Assembly (NCBI GenBank): GCA_963822955.1
Contig: CAWGJS010000007.1
Span: forward strand, 682,001-746,000
From: JAJYUU01 sp963822955
GTDB taxonomy: Bacteria; Actinomycetota; Actinomycetes; Streptosporangiales; Streptosporangiaceae
Direction of reading: 5' to 3'
DNA length: 64,000 bases
In this document: in pieces, positions 1 to 8,792 of the stretch
Layout: each line of letters begins with the position of its first letter
Position numbering within the stretch: position 1 is the stretch's first letter
Program-made: the position numbers and the translations under genes
The notes under the pieces: generated by a model
The model's database searches: none
What the model saw: the letters and a program-made list of their open reading frames with translations, nothing else
Told to the model about the DNA's origin: nothing

Positions 1-280
1 GCATGATGCGCCGAAGCCCGCTGTCCTGCCAGGCCGCCAGCCTCGCCACCGTAGGTAGCAACCCGAGCCTGTCCCGCCACCGCGGCAGCACCCGGCTCAG
101 CGCGGCATCCTCCGCCTCCCCGGCCAGCAGCGCCTCGCCGTCCGCGTCCGCGCCGGTAACCAGCGCGAGCAGCTCGTCCGCCGAACGGGTACACAGCGCA
201 GCGCCGAGAACTGGGTCGCCAGGCTGCGCCAGGAAGCTGAGCGCGACCCGCGCCCGTCGCTCGCCGTCAGGACTCATCAT
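1..280 (-). CDS. dprA: DprA N-terminal part, copy 1 (runs off the window edge)
   Basis: DprA loads RecA on incoming single-stranded DNA during transformation and is widely conserved in actinomycetes. The minus strand is open from the window edge to an ATG at 280, with GGAGG just upstream. The translation begins MMSPDGERRARVALSFLAQP and includes LAAWQDSGLR, which matches closely the N-terminal helical domain of the second dprA copy at 3243-3737; the DNA of the two is about 80 percent identical. No stop is visible in this part, so the copy could be intact beyond the window. ATG 277 or GTG 286 are alternative starts. The usual upstream partner comM is absent; the sequence before the start holds a TTGTCCACA motif instead. 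Confidence 0.75.
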   Translation of the reverse strand, partial: MMSPDGERRARVALSFLAQPGDPVLGAALCTRSADELLALVTGADADGEALLAGEAEDAALSRVLPRWRDRLGLLPTVARLAAWQDSGLRRIM

Positions 281-804
281 GACCACCTCCGACCCACGAC
301 CCTGCCCGAACCAGCGGCTCGCCCGCAGATCCAGCCAGCGCGCTGTGGACAACTAACGGACGACTAGGCGTCCTGTGCACAAGCGCTCAGGCGCAGCACG
401 CCCTCGACGACGGGCTCGGGCCCGGAGCGGATCTGCGGCCTATTACGATCGGCCGCGGCTCGGCAAGCCCTCGAATCAGTGCACGCCATCGCCGGCCTCA
501 CCTAAAGGCCGGCACAGGATGCACCGGCGGCGGCCGGAGCTTAACTCAGCTGATCTTGAGGTCGAGAGAGCTGCCGTGCGAAACAGCTGGCCGACCTAGC
601 GGCAAGGGCCAGAGTCCGGTCGTCCCAAGACTGTTCGAGGAGCGTCGGGAAGCAGACCCGGCCGGGCCGCCAGTCATACCCTTGCGCGGCAAGTGCGTGC
701 GCAGACCGCCTGACGAATCGTCGCACCGTATTTGACCCGTCGAGGCCGCCGGGGCCAACCCGACACCAGGTGAACGCGAGTTTTCCTAGCGTCGTCGCAA
801 GCAG
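281..804. other. Intergenic stretch with a DnaA-box-like motif
   Basis: I see no convincing gene in this half kilobase; its short open frames lack ribosome binding sites and resemblance to known proteins. The only feature is the 9-mer TGTGGACAA at 344-352, which on the minus strand reads TTGTCCACA, the actinomycete DnaA-box consensus, about 65 bases ahead of the dprA start. Confidence 0.5.
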
Positions 805-835
805 AGGAGGCCGGGGCGATTCGCCCCGGCCTCCT
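805..835. terminator. Strong GC-rich hairpin terminator
   Basis: A perfect 14-base stem (AGGAGGCCGGGGCG against its complement) closes a three-base loop, between the end of the phosphodiesterase gene on the minus strand (stop at 877) and the dprA side. No T-run follows directly, as is common for actinomycete terminators. It most likely ends transcripts of the 877-2700 gene. Confidence 0.75.
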
Positions 836-876
836 GTTTAGTGCTGTCAGTTAGCCGGCGTGCACCCCACGCCCGG

Positions 877-2700
877 TCAGCGCTCCCACCTGCCTCCACC
901 GAGGCCCGGAAGGACTTGCGTGCCTTCAGTCCTGACGGCCGTCAGCGCGGCCGGGTTGAGCCCCAGGATGGAGAGGATCGTCGGTGCGACCTGAGTGGTC
1001 TCGACGGGGGTGCACTCGACCTGAGCCGGGATACCCGGGCCATTGACAATCATCAGGACGTGACGGTCACCGGTGTTCATTCCGCCGTGCTCGGCGAGCT
1101 TGGTCGGCTTCGAGTAGACGATGCCCTCCTGGACCTTGCCGAAGACGTCCGGGTAGTGGCCGTTGTCGACCGGAACGCCGAAGAACCTGGCGGCGGCAGC
1201 GCCGGCCCAGATCTGGGCGAGGCCCGAGTGCTGGACGGTGACTGGGTTCAGGTTGACGTCGAAGCCCTGAGCGGTGTGGTTCCACAGGTAGCGCTTGACG
1301 AAATCGCAAGCGGCCTGCGAGTTGTCCGACAGGTAGGACTGCCACAGGTCGTCGTCGGTTCCGGCAACGATCAGGCTAGTGTTGCTCGGGTGCGTCTGCG
1401 CCCAGGCGGCGTTGATCGCGCTGATGATCGGGCCGTCCTGGACCGTGACGAGCTTGTTCGGATCCTGCGGCGACTGGCCGTGCTTGGCCGTGACGATGAT
1501 CGTCGTCGAGCCCGCGAGGCCGTCCTTGTGGATCTGCGAGACCATGCGGCCAAGCTGAGCGTCAACGTAGTCCAGGGCGCTCGAAAGGACCGGGCCCGGG
1601 ACGAGCTGGCCGTTGACCCACTGGTAGCCACCCGGCTCTGGAGCACTCGTGGTGTAATTGCCGTTCGCGTCCGGACCGATCAACGTCGTCGGGGTCGAGC
1701 GGATCTTCTCCGCGACCGAGACAGTCTGGAAGTTCATGCCGAAGATCGCCGGCGTGCCGACCTTGGTCTTGCCCGAGTGGTCGAAACCGTCAATCTCATT
1801 CAGGATGGCCTGGACCTTATAGCCGTCGTACTGCTTGGTGGCGGCGTCAATGTGCGCCCAGTCATCGTCCTGCGGGTACGGGACACCGTTCGGCATGACA
1901 GCCTGCGAGTCGATCTCCGGCGAGAAGAGGTCGTCGATGCTCTGGCCATTCGAGCCCGGACCATTGAACGACGCGTAGACCTCGTGCTTGTCAGACCAAG
2001 CGGTGCGCAGGCCCGCGTTGTGGATGACCTGGAAGATCGTGTTGTCGCCGAGGTAGTCCCACGGAGTGATCGGCTTGCAAGTCTGCGGGTCGACTGGGAA
2101 CGTGTCCGGGTTGAGCGACGTCTTCGGGTCGAACTTCAGGTTCATGATCGCGGCCGGGTTGGTGTCAACTCCGTCGGCGAAGATCGAACCGTTCTCGTCG
2201 AACGACGGGAAGGTGCCGTTCGCGGGGTTGATGAAGTCGGGGACGTTCGCCAGCGCGTCGTCCGGCGAGTCGTAGATGACGTCACCGCCGGTGGCCGGCT
2301 GGCCCGGAGTGCAGGCAGCGCCCGCCTCGTCGACCTTGTGGCTGTACTCGACGTCGTAGTAGATGCCGGTCGATTTGGGGTTACCGCCGGTCATCAGCGC
2401 GGTGCCACCCGGGTCGGAGTCCGACGGGTTGGAGGTCAACGCATTCGTGTACTCGGTGCCGGAGTGCGTCAACTTGGCGAGCGTCGAGCTCGGGTGGTTG
2501 GCGATGTACCAGTCAAGGTCACTCTGGTGCATGCCATCGACCGAGATCAGCAGAACGTGCCTGTCACGAACGTGCTTGTTAGTGTGCGCGCTCGTCGGCC
2601 CAGCCTGCTGAGCGTCTGCGCGCAGGCCCGGAAGCGCGAACAGCGCCACGGCAGACACCGCGGCAAGGCTGACCGCGGCCGGACGGGTGAACTTCGACAT
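877..2700 (-). CDS. Secreted alkaline-phosphatase/nucleotide-pyrophosphatase superfamily protein
   Basis: A 607-residue exported enzyme of the type I phosphodiesterase / alkaline phosphatase-like superfamily. Residues 1-32 form a signal peptide (basic start, then AVSLAAVSAVALFALPG). The first metal-binding motif is LLISVDGMHQSD (Asp about 55), followed by SDSDPGGTALMTGG, which should carry the Thr/Ser nucleophile (about residue 100). The later metal-binding histidines lie in TAKHGQS and AEHGGMNTGDRH, the latter near the C-terminus as in the family. Length fits the family. The start ATG at 2700 follows GGAGAG at a good distance. A hairpin terminator lies downstream. The substrate cannot be told from sequence; phosphodiester or phosphate-ester hydrolysis outside the cell is expected. 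Confidence 0.85.
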   Translation of the reverse strand: MSKFTRPAAVSLAAVSAVALFALPGLRADAQQAGPTSAHTNKHVRDRHVLLISVDGMHQSDLDWYIANHPSSTLAKLTHSGTEYTNALTSNPSDSDPGGTALMTGGNPKSTGIYYDVEYSHKVDEAGAACTPGQPATGGDVIYDSPDDALANVPDFINPANGTFPSFDENGSIFADGVDTNPAAIMNLKFDPKTSLNPDTFPVDPQTCKPITPWDYLGDNTIFQVIHNAGLRTAWSDKHEVYASFNGPGSNGQSIDDLFSPEIDSQAVMPNGVPYPQDDDWAHIDAATKQYDGYKVQAILNEIDGFDHSGKTKVGTPAIFGMNFQTVSVAEKIRSTPTTLIGPDANGNYTTSAPEPGGYQWVNGQLVPGPVLSSALDYVDAQLGRMVSQIHKDGLAGSTTIIVTAKHGQSPQDPNKLVTVQDGPIISAINAAWAQTHPSNTSLIVAGTDDDLWQSYLSDNSQAACDFVKRYLWNHTAQGFDVNLNPVTVQHSGLAQIWAGAAAARFFGVPVDNGHYPDVFGKVQEGIVYSKPTKLAEHGGMNTGDRHVLMIVNGPGIPAQVECTPVETTQVAPTILSILGLNPAALTAVRTEGTQVLPGLGGGRWER

Positions 2701-2948
2701 GGCTCTCCATGGAGTCGAGTGATACGTGAAGTACTACAGGCGTGTCGTATTTGTATTCGCCGAGGCGAGCCTGCGAGAAAAGACCAGGTGTCCAACACAC
2801 AACTGTCTGGTTAAGGCCTGTCGCCGCGGGACCTTGCACGCGATCGTCGCAATGACGGGAACTGAGGGACTAGCCTCCGGCAGTTCCCCGCATGCTCGGA
2901 AGTCGACCCTCAAGTTGACCGATCGCAGCCTCCATCGTCCAGCGTCCT

Positions 2949-3149
2949 TCACCGCTCAGAGACGCTCGCGGCGAACCCATCCAACGTCGGGTCCTCGACG
3001 AGTCCGGCGGCGCAGAGGTCCAGCGGCAACGACACGACGACCGAGCCCAGGCGCCACGCACAGGCGATCCCGTTTAGGTCCACGTCGTACTGGTAGTACT
3101 CGGAGTTCTCGAGCGGCGTCTCCTCGGCCGAGCCCTCTTGAGCGCCGCC
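2949..3149 (-). pseudogene. Unassigned coding remnant without a start
   Basis: This frame is open between an in-frame TAA (3150-3152) and a TGA (2949-2951). It encodes a protein-like sequence containing ENSEYYQYDVDLNGIACAWR and VVVSLPLDLCAAGLVEDPTL, unlike the arginine-rich output of the other frames here. There is no start codon with a ribosome binding site and I do not recognise the family. It is best read as the 3' end of a decayed gene. Confidence 0.35.
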
Positions 3150-3242
3150 TTACCGAGTCGAGGTCCTTCACCGAGCACAGTTCGCCACGAGAGATCGTTA
3201 TGCGTCGCCCGACTTAGGTGCGCGATGTTGGGAATTCGTTGC

Positions 3243-3737
3243 TTACGCGCCGCCTGAAACCGCGGCTGTGCCACGTTGAGCGAGAGTGGCGGCCATCTCG
3301 ACGGCGACGTGCTGGCCATGGCCGGTGGCTGCCCTGGAGCCAACCATGGATACCGAGTTCACACAGGTGAGCCTCAGGTCAGCGGCGCCTCGGGCCCACA
3401 GCAGCAGCGGGCGCGTGTCCCCGAGGTCATCCAACTGGGTCGGCCATTCCGCGTCGCCCGGCATGATGAGCCGCAGCCCGCTGTCTTGCCAGGCCGCGAG
3501 CCTGCCGGTGCCTGGGATCTCGCCAAGGCGCTCCCGCCACCTCGGCAGCGCGCGGGCCAGCGCGGCATCCTCTGCCTCCGAGGCCAGCAGCGCCTGACCG
3601 TCGGCGTCCGCACCGGTGACCAGCGCCAGCAGCTCACTCGCCGCCCGGACACGCAGTGCGTTGCCTAAGACCGGGTCGCCAGGCTGCGCCAGGAAACTCA
3701 GCGCCACCCGCGCCCGCCGCTCGCCGTCGGGAGTCAT
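3243..3737 (-). pseudogene. dprA: DprA N-terminal part, copy 2, truncated
   Basis: The predicted product (164 residues from ATG 3737, which has GGAGG ten bases upstream) carries the N-terminal domain of DprA and the start of its Rossmann fold: NSVSMVGSRAATGHGQ is the first strand and turn of the ssDNA-binding fold, and the second strand ends at GTAAVSGGA followed by a stop. In intact DprA this continues as a SGLARGID-type motif and another ~150 residues, so the gene is cut in mid-fold at about 3250. It is paralogous to copy 1 at 1-280. ATG 3782 is possible but has no ribosome binding site. It cannot encode a working DprA. Confidence 0.8.
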
Positions 3738-3802
3738 CGTGACCACCTCCGGCACCGACGATGCCGGACCTGCTTCGCCCATGCCGAATCGCGACGGCCG
3801 GC

Positions 3803-3842
3803 TGTGGATAACCAGCTTGCCAGCCAGTGCGTTAGTGGATAA
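3803..3842 (-). promoter_or_regulatory. Two DnaA-box-like 9-mers upstream of dprA copy 2
   Basis: On the minus strand the sequence reads TTATCCACA (3803-3811) and TTATCCACT (3834-3842). The first is the perfect DnaA-box consensus. A related TTGTCCACA precedes dprA copy 1 (344-352) and CTGTCCACA precedes comM copy 2 (23749-23757). Binding is not demonstrated. Confidence 0.4.
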
Positions 3843-3966
3843 CCGAGGCCGGGCGGGCGCTTGTCGACACGCGCAGCTGCAGGCCTCCTGATCAGGCCAG
3901 CCGGGCAGTGACCCCGGTCAACTGCTATCGGGCGGGCAGTCAGTCAGAGCCCGAGACCACTTCCAC

Positions 3967-4152
3967 ACCGAGCAGCGGCGCTAAAGTGCCTCTACCTGGT
4001 TACCCGGTCCTCGACCTCCGCCGGCCAAGGCCAGGCCGGACGACGTGATGGAAACAAGCGATCAACGCCTCCGCCATCACCTTCGGCGACCGGTTCCCGG
4101 CCGCCGCGACCTGCTAACCAGACCGCCGAAAACACCATTATTGAGATAGACC
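3967..4152 (+). mobile_element. IS256-family 3' end remnant
   Basis: This stretch is a decayed copy of the last ~180 bases of the IS256-type element at 48247-49634. Shared words include CGCTAAAGTGCCTCTA, then CCATCACCTTCGGCGACCGG, and the terminal inverted repeat region ending GAGATAGACC. The remnant has internal substitutions and indels and no transposase body, so it is a scar marking an old insertion next to dprA copy 2. Confidence 0.8.
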
Positions 4153-4398
4153 TCCGCTTTGTTGCAGCACTTGGCAGTACTCTCAAGCTCATTGCCGACT
4201 TCGGTGACGAGTAGCTCGAGACGGCTTTACCACTGCCCGTACAAAGGCGGTGCTCTGGTCGCGCAGTGCAGATGGCGGCGCGAGCGCATGAGCGGTTTGA
4301 GGTGGTGTACGTGGCTCGGGAGCGGCGGTGCGGGGAGACGCGTTTGAAGCGCAAGGCGGAGACGTTCTTTTACGGGCTGCAGCGACGGCTGGCCGAAA

Positions 4399-6203
4399 TT
4401 GCAGCTCCCTGAGCTGGTGCTCGGCGCTGCCGACTACGACGAGTCATCAGATACGCACGCAGCGCGGTGGCGCTGGCTGACCTCGCCGGCGCTGCAGGGC
4501 CTGCTGGCGCTGGCCGCCTATTGCGCGGTCTGGCTCCCGACCTTCGTCCGCCCGCTCGTCACTCATCCGGGCCGGGCACAGTTGCTGCAGGTGGACACTG
4601 ACCCGAACTTTTACGTCTGGAGCCTGCGCTGGTGGCCGTACGCGATCGGGCACGGGCTAAACCCGCTGTACTCGAACCTGATCGCCGCGCCGGCCGGGCA
4701 CTCGCTCGCCTGGGTGACGACGGTGCCGCCGCTCGCGCTGCTCGCCGCGCCGCTCACCCTGACGGCCGGCCCGGTGGTCGCATACAACCTGCTCATCGCG
4801 CTGGCATTGCCGCTGTCGGCATGGGCTGCGTTCCTGGCCTGCCGGCGGCTGACCGGGACGTTCTGGCCCGCGCTGGTGGGCGGGGCGGTCTACGGGTTCT
4901 CCGCCTACGAGTTCCGCCATCTCGGGGCCGGCGGCCAGCTCAACCTGTGCTTTGCCCTGCTGCCGCCGATCCTGGTCTACCTGGTCGTGGCCTGGTGGGA
5001 CGGCGGCATCCGCAGTTACCTCCTGGTGATCTCGGCCGGCCTGGTCCTGGCCGTGCAGTTCTACCTGTTCCTGGAGACCTTCGCCGGTCTCACCGCGGTC
5101 CTGGTCCTGTCGCTGCTGCTCGGCCTGGCGGTGGCCAGCCGGCCGGCCGGCGGATAGTGCTACGGCTGGCGGGCTTGCTCGGGCTTGGCTACCTGATCGC
5201 TCTGGCCCTTGCGGCGCCGTACCTGGCAGCCGCGCTGAGCACCGCCTCGCCGACGCCGCCGCCTGTCGGCTCGATGGACCTCGCCAGCCTCTGGCTGCCC
5301 ACGCGCGGCCGGGGCCTCGTAACCAAGTGGCTGGCCAGTGCCGTGACCGGACCGCATGCGGCGACGCTGGGCTGCTCTGTCGGTATCCCGCTGCTGGCTG
5401 TCATCGTCGTGCTGGCGGCAACGCGCTGGCGCAGCCGGCTCGCCTGGTTCCTGGTCAGCTTGTTTGTGGTCATCGTCGTCGGCGCCCTCGGGCCCGTCCT
5501 GTACATTGTCGGACGGCGGGTGGCGGTGCTGCCCTGGCATGGGCTGTATAGCCTGCCGTTCGTCCGGAATTCCTATTCGACCCGGCTGATGCTGTTTGCC
5601 TTCTTGGTCCTGGCCGTGGCGACTGCGCTCCTGCTGGCCGGCGGCACGCGGCAGCGACAGCCGGGCCGCTGGCGGGCACGCTGGTGGCTGGCCGGGCGTT
5701 GGTCGCTGGGTCTACTGGTGGTCGCGTTCGTTGCGCTGAACGCCCCTGGGTTCGTGGTGCTGGCCTCGCAGACTGCTGTGCCGGCCTTCGTCAGCAGCGG
5801 CGACTACCACCGCCAGCTTGTCCGCGGCGAGATCGTGATGGTGGTCTCCAACGTCGGCAACGCTGGCATGCTGTGGCAGGCGGAGTCCGGTTTCTACTGG
5901 CGTGTGGCCGGCGGGTTCATCAACGCGGGCTTCGACCACCGCAGCGACCTGCCAGTGCAGGCGCAGCGACTGGCGTCGGCCACGCCCGGCAGGGTTGATC
6001 AGTTCGAGGCGCTCATCAGTGCGGACCACATCGGCGCGATCCTGGTCGACGCCAGGAATGCTCCGCGCTGGGCCCGGATATTCAGGATCATTGGCCTGAC
6101 CGGGCATCAGGCGGGCGGCGTCGTCGTGTACCCGACCGACGGCTGCCGGACCTGCCGCGCGGTGACGAGCGCGGAAATCCACGCGGCTATGCTCTTGACC
6201 TGA
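4399..6203 (+). pseudogene. Multi-pass membrane protein (glycosyltransferase-like), frameshifted
   Basis: Two adjacent frames together make one polytopic membrane protein of about 600 residues. The first (4399-5157) has the motif DTDPNFYVWSLRWWPYA and several hydrophobic helices; the second takes over near 5150 (RRIVLRLAGLLGLGYLIAL) and continues through more helices to a soluble C-terminal part ending at 6203. Adding one base near 5150 would restore a single frame. The layout (acidic Asp pair after the first helix, large periplasmic C-terminal domain) resembles actinobacterial membrane glycosyltransferases of the GT-C type, but no specific substrate can be given. The start is uncertain (TTG 4399 or GTG 4416). 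It is a pseudogene or carries a sequencing indel. Confidence 0.7.
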
Positions 6204-6204
6204 G

Positions 6205-6330
6205 TTAATGGCGGGCTCGTGCTGCGCCGGCTAACTCGATGTCGGCAACCAGTCCGCGCTGCTGCGCGGCAGTTCGTGCCTCGGCGCGGTTAGTGACACC
6301 GAGCTTGCGGAAGGCCGAAACCAAGACCAT
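6205..6330 (-). pseudogene. LuxR-type HTH C-terminal fragment
   Basis: The minus strand encodes VLVSAFRKLGVTNRAEARTA then AQQRGL, which matches the recognition helix and final helix of the GerE/LuxR HTH domain (typical: FRKLGVTNRxEA). Only about 40 residues remain, with no receiver or ATPase domain upstream, so this is a broken response-regulator gene. Confidence 0.6.
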
Positions 6331-6651
6331 GCTGCCAGTCACCGAGTCGGTCATCAGATGGACAACATCGCGTAGCTAGATTGCGTGTGGACTAACCACC
6401 TCTGATCTGGTGCACGCCTGTTGAAAAGAACTGTCCCCTTCGGCCCGCCGGGCACTATGCCGACTCCGTGCTCGCTTAGGGTTCGACGCTCGACCTTTCG
6501 GAAGGCATTTCGTAGTGTCCCGGTGCTTCATGATGATGCGCCGCACGCACCTTCGCAGGGCAGGGCCGCTGTCTTACTCGACGAGCCAGAATCGCGGCGC
6601 GCCCGCGACCGGTCGCGGGATATGCAGCGTCGCCTGACTGCGCTGCCGCGG
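6331..6651. other. Intergenic stretch, nothing recognised
   Basis: No frame here has a credible ribosome binding site or family resemblance. It separates the LuxR fragment from the ferritin-like gene, whose stop lies at 6652. Confidence 0.4.
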
Positions 6652-7188
6652 TCAGCCTTCGAAGAGGTCGGTCAGCTCGTCGGCGTGGTCTTCTTCTTCC
6701 TTGAGGATCTGCTCGATGAGTCGGCGTGAGGTGATGTCGGCGTCGCCGAGCCAGCGGATGATTTCGCTGTAGGCCTCGATCACTATTCGTTCGGCGATGA
6801 GGTTCTCGCGGATCATGCCTTGCAGATCGTTGTCCTGGTCGGGGGCAGAGTATTCGGTGTGGGCGCGTTCCGTCATCGTGGCGGGGTTCTTGTCAGGTGA
6901 CCCGCCAAGCTGGTTGATGCGGTCAGACACTCGCTGGAAGTGCCCGAGCTCTTCGGCTGCGTGGTCCTGGAACATCGTCGCGACCTGCTCCCGGTTGATG
7001 CCCTGGGCGATGATCGCGTTCTGCGTGTAGCGCAGGTAGCACACCATCTCGCTGGCGAGTACCTGATTGAGCACGGTGATGACGCGGTCGACGTCGGTGG
7101 TGTTCGACGGCGTCACCGGCCCCTGCGTGAGGTGCTGGCGCGCCTCGTCCCGGATGTGAGTGATGTCAATGGCGAAGGTGCTGGTCAT
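6652..7188 (-). CDS. Ferritin-like / bacterioferritin-type diiron protein
   Basis: A 178-residue four-helix-bundle protein. The diiron ligands expected for ferritin-like domains are present: LASEMVCYLRY in helix A, AAEELGHFQR (ExxH) in helix B, ENLIAERIVIEAYSEII in helix C, and EEEDHADEL (ExxH) in helix D. Ferritin-like proteins of this kind bind iron and protect from oxidative stress in the cytoplasm. The start ATG at 7188 follows GGGGGG at six bases. No neighbour suggests an operon. A haem-ligating Met typical of true bacterioferritin is not obvious, so the subfamily is uncertain. Confidence 0.85.
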   Translation of the reverse strand: MTSTFAIDITHIRDEARQHLTQGPVTPSNTTDVDRVITVLNQVLASEMVCYLRYTQNAIIAQGINREQVATMFQDHAAEELGHFQRVSDRINQLGGSPDKNPATMTERAHTEYSAPDQDNDLQGMIRENLIAERIVIEAYSEIIRWLGDADITSRRLIEQILKEEEDHADELTDLFEG

Positions 7189-7486
7189 TTATCCCCCCGA
7201 GAGTGACCTCATGGTCCCGCTTGTCTTCGCCGGCGGCATGTAAGCGCCGCTCCCGCGAGGCAGAAGCGGCGAGCAACCCGGAATAACCTCAATCGTCCCT
7301 TCATGCCAGGAGGCAAACGCCTGCCTCGATACCTGAGCAGCGCTGGTCCGGTTGAGCCCTGCGGTCACGCCGCGTGGCGCCGTGGCCGCCCTGTCCCGCC
7401 ATCGGCAGATGGCCTGGGTCAGCGCCGGACCAGGTGCTGAGCGGCCCTCACATCAGGGTCCTCTACCTCCGCCTGCGCGCCCCTGC
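7189..7486. other. Intergenic region upstream of the ferritin-like gene
   Basis: About 300 bases with no recognised gene. It must hold the promoter of the minus-strand ferritin-like gene and the transcription end of the DUF4097-type gene. Confidence 0.4.
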
Positions 7487-8545
7487 TCACCGGGTCCCGT
7501 GGTTGAGAGCGATCGAGCCGCCCGTGGTCTCGATCGAGAGCCGGGCCGGCGCGCCGCGCCCGACGCGTCCATCGGCGACCCGCCCATCCGAATTAGAGAC
7601 CACGTGCACAGATGAGAACTGGGAGTTGATCGACCCAAGGGGAGTCCGAGCGTCCACAACGACGGAGGAGTCGCTCGGCAAGGTGACGCCGGTTGCTCCG
7701 TTCGTGTTCCTGAACACGGCGTGACAGCCTGGATCCAGGCTTCCGTGGAAGTTGATCGTTCCGCCCTGCGCCTGCATGAGCGAGCGGCCCCGGAGATGTG
7801 TGGCGATCGTCGTAATGGTGCCGTTGTCCGTGCTGGCGCTCACCTGGCCGCTGACTTGACTGGTGTTGACGGAACCACTCGTCGTGTGCAGCGCCAGGGC
7901 GCCGCTCATGTGGGTGGCCCAGATCGATCCGTTGGTGTCTTGCAGCGTGAAATTGCCGCTGAGGCCAGTTGCGTCGAGCGTGCCCGCCGGGACCTCGACG
8001 TTCGCGCTCGCATTCTGCGGCACCGCCACGTTGAAGTCCACCCACGTGGCTTGGAAGAGACCTTTCGCCACCGAGACGGTCACGGTGATGACATTTCCCT
8101 GCTGGCGGTAACTAGTGTGAATGGCACTGGTGATGCCGTTCCGGTGCTCTGTGATGGCGACTTGGCCTCCTGGACCGGCACCCAGATGAACACTTCCGGC
8201 CGAGTGCACGAACCGCAGTACCACCTGGTTTCCAGCCGGGAAGACCGTCGTGCCTGGTGCCGGATGGCTCGGGGTCGACGTAGGCCGAGTCGTGATGATG
8301 AGCACGATGACAACCAGCAAGGCAGCTACCAGCAGCAACCGCCGCGGACGCCGCCACGCCGGCGGGATATGGGCCTCTGCCCACGAGGCCGCTGAGCTGG
8401 ACGACGCCTTCCCCCGCATGGCTGCTACGGCGGCGGAGACGCATGCGACTATCCGCCGGGATGCTGGCTCCTGACCGACACTGTCTGATTCCTCATTTGT
8501 CGCGTCCTTGCGCAACTCATCCGGTCCACCCTCCCCAGTACTCAC
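7487..8545 (-). CDS. Membrane-anchored DUF4097-type beta-solenoid protein
   Basis: I chose GTG 8545 as start because AGGAGG lies six bases before it; this gives 352 residues. The product has a ~90-residue cytoplasmic N-terminus, one transmembrane helix (RLLLVAALLVVIVLIITT) and a long extracellular part with repeated strands such as GNFTLQDTNGSIWA and LHTTSGSVNTSQ. Repeats of the form T(x)NGSI/TTSGSV are the mark of the DUF4097 / putative adhesin beta-helix family. The role is unknown; such proteins are often near envelope-stress regulators, but none is seen here. A frame start further upstream (8653) would add low-quality sequence. Confidence 0.75.
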   Translation of the reverse strand: MSTGEGGPDELRKDATNEESDSVGQEPASRRIVACVSAAVAAMRGKASSSSAASWAEAHIPPAWRRPRRLLLVAALLVVIVLIITTRPTSTPSHPAPGTTVFPAGNQVVLRFVHSAGSVHLGAGPGGQVAITEHRNGITSAIHTSYRQQGNVITVTVSVAKGLFQATWVDFNVAVPQNASANVEVPAGTLDATGLSGNFTLQDTNGSIWATHMSGALALHTTSGSVNTSQVSGQVSASTDNGTITTIATHLRGRSLMQAQGGTINFHGSLDPGCHAVFRNTNGATGVTLPSDSSVVVDARTPLGSINSQFSSVHVVSNSDGRVADGRVGRGAPARLSIETTGGSIALNHGTR

Positions 8546-8792
8546 GTCGCCCTCCTGCCTGACTACGCGCGGAGGCCGCCTGCCGACCATCGTGGGCCAC
8601 GCCGCCGTGCAGTTGCATGTGCGTCGGACCGTAAGCCGCGAGCACGCGCTCAACGACGAAAAGATGCTGCCCGCGAGGGCTGGTCATCAAAGAGCGGGCT
8701 CAGAGAAGCCAGCAGATCCTGCTCCAATCGTCGGTCTTCCCGGCAGCGGGCGGCTCATACGTCCGGGCCACCCAGATCTCCGCTGACGTGCA

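Noticed and set aside
841..2814. 657-residue open frame on the plus strand
   Set aside because: It is antisense to the secreted phosphodiesterase, is Arg/Val/Asp-rich and has no ribosome binding site or family signature; it arises from the codon bias of the real gene.
3150..3343. An 89-residue minus-strand frame (3074-3343) as a gene
   Set aside because: It crosses the end of the dprA remnant and reads as Arg/Ser-rich noise; the more protein-like frame is the remnant at 2949-3149.
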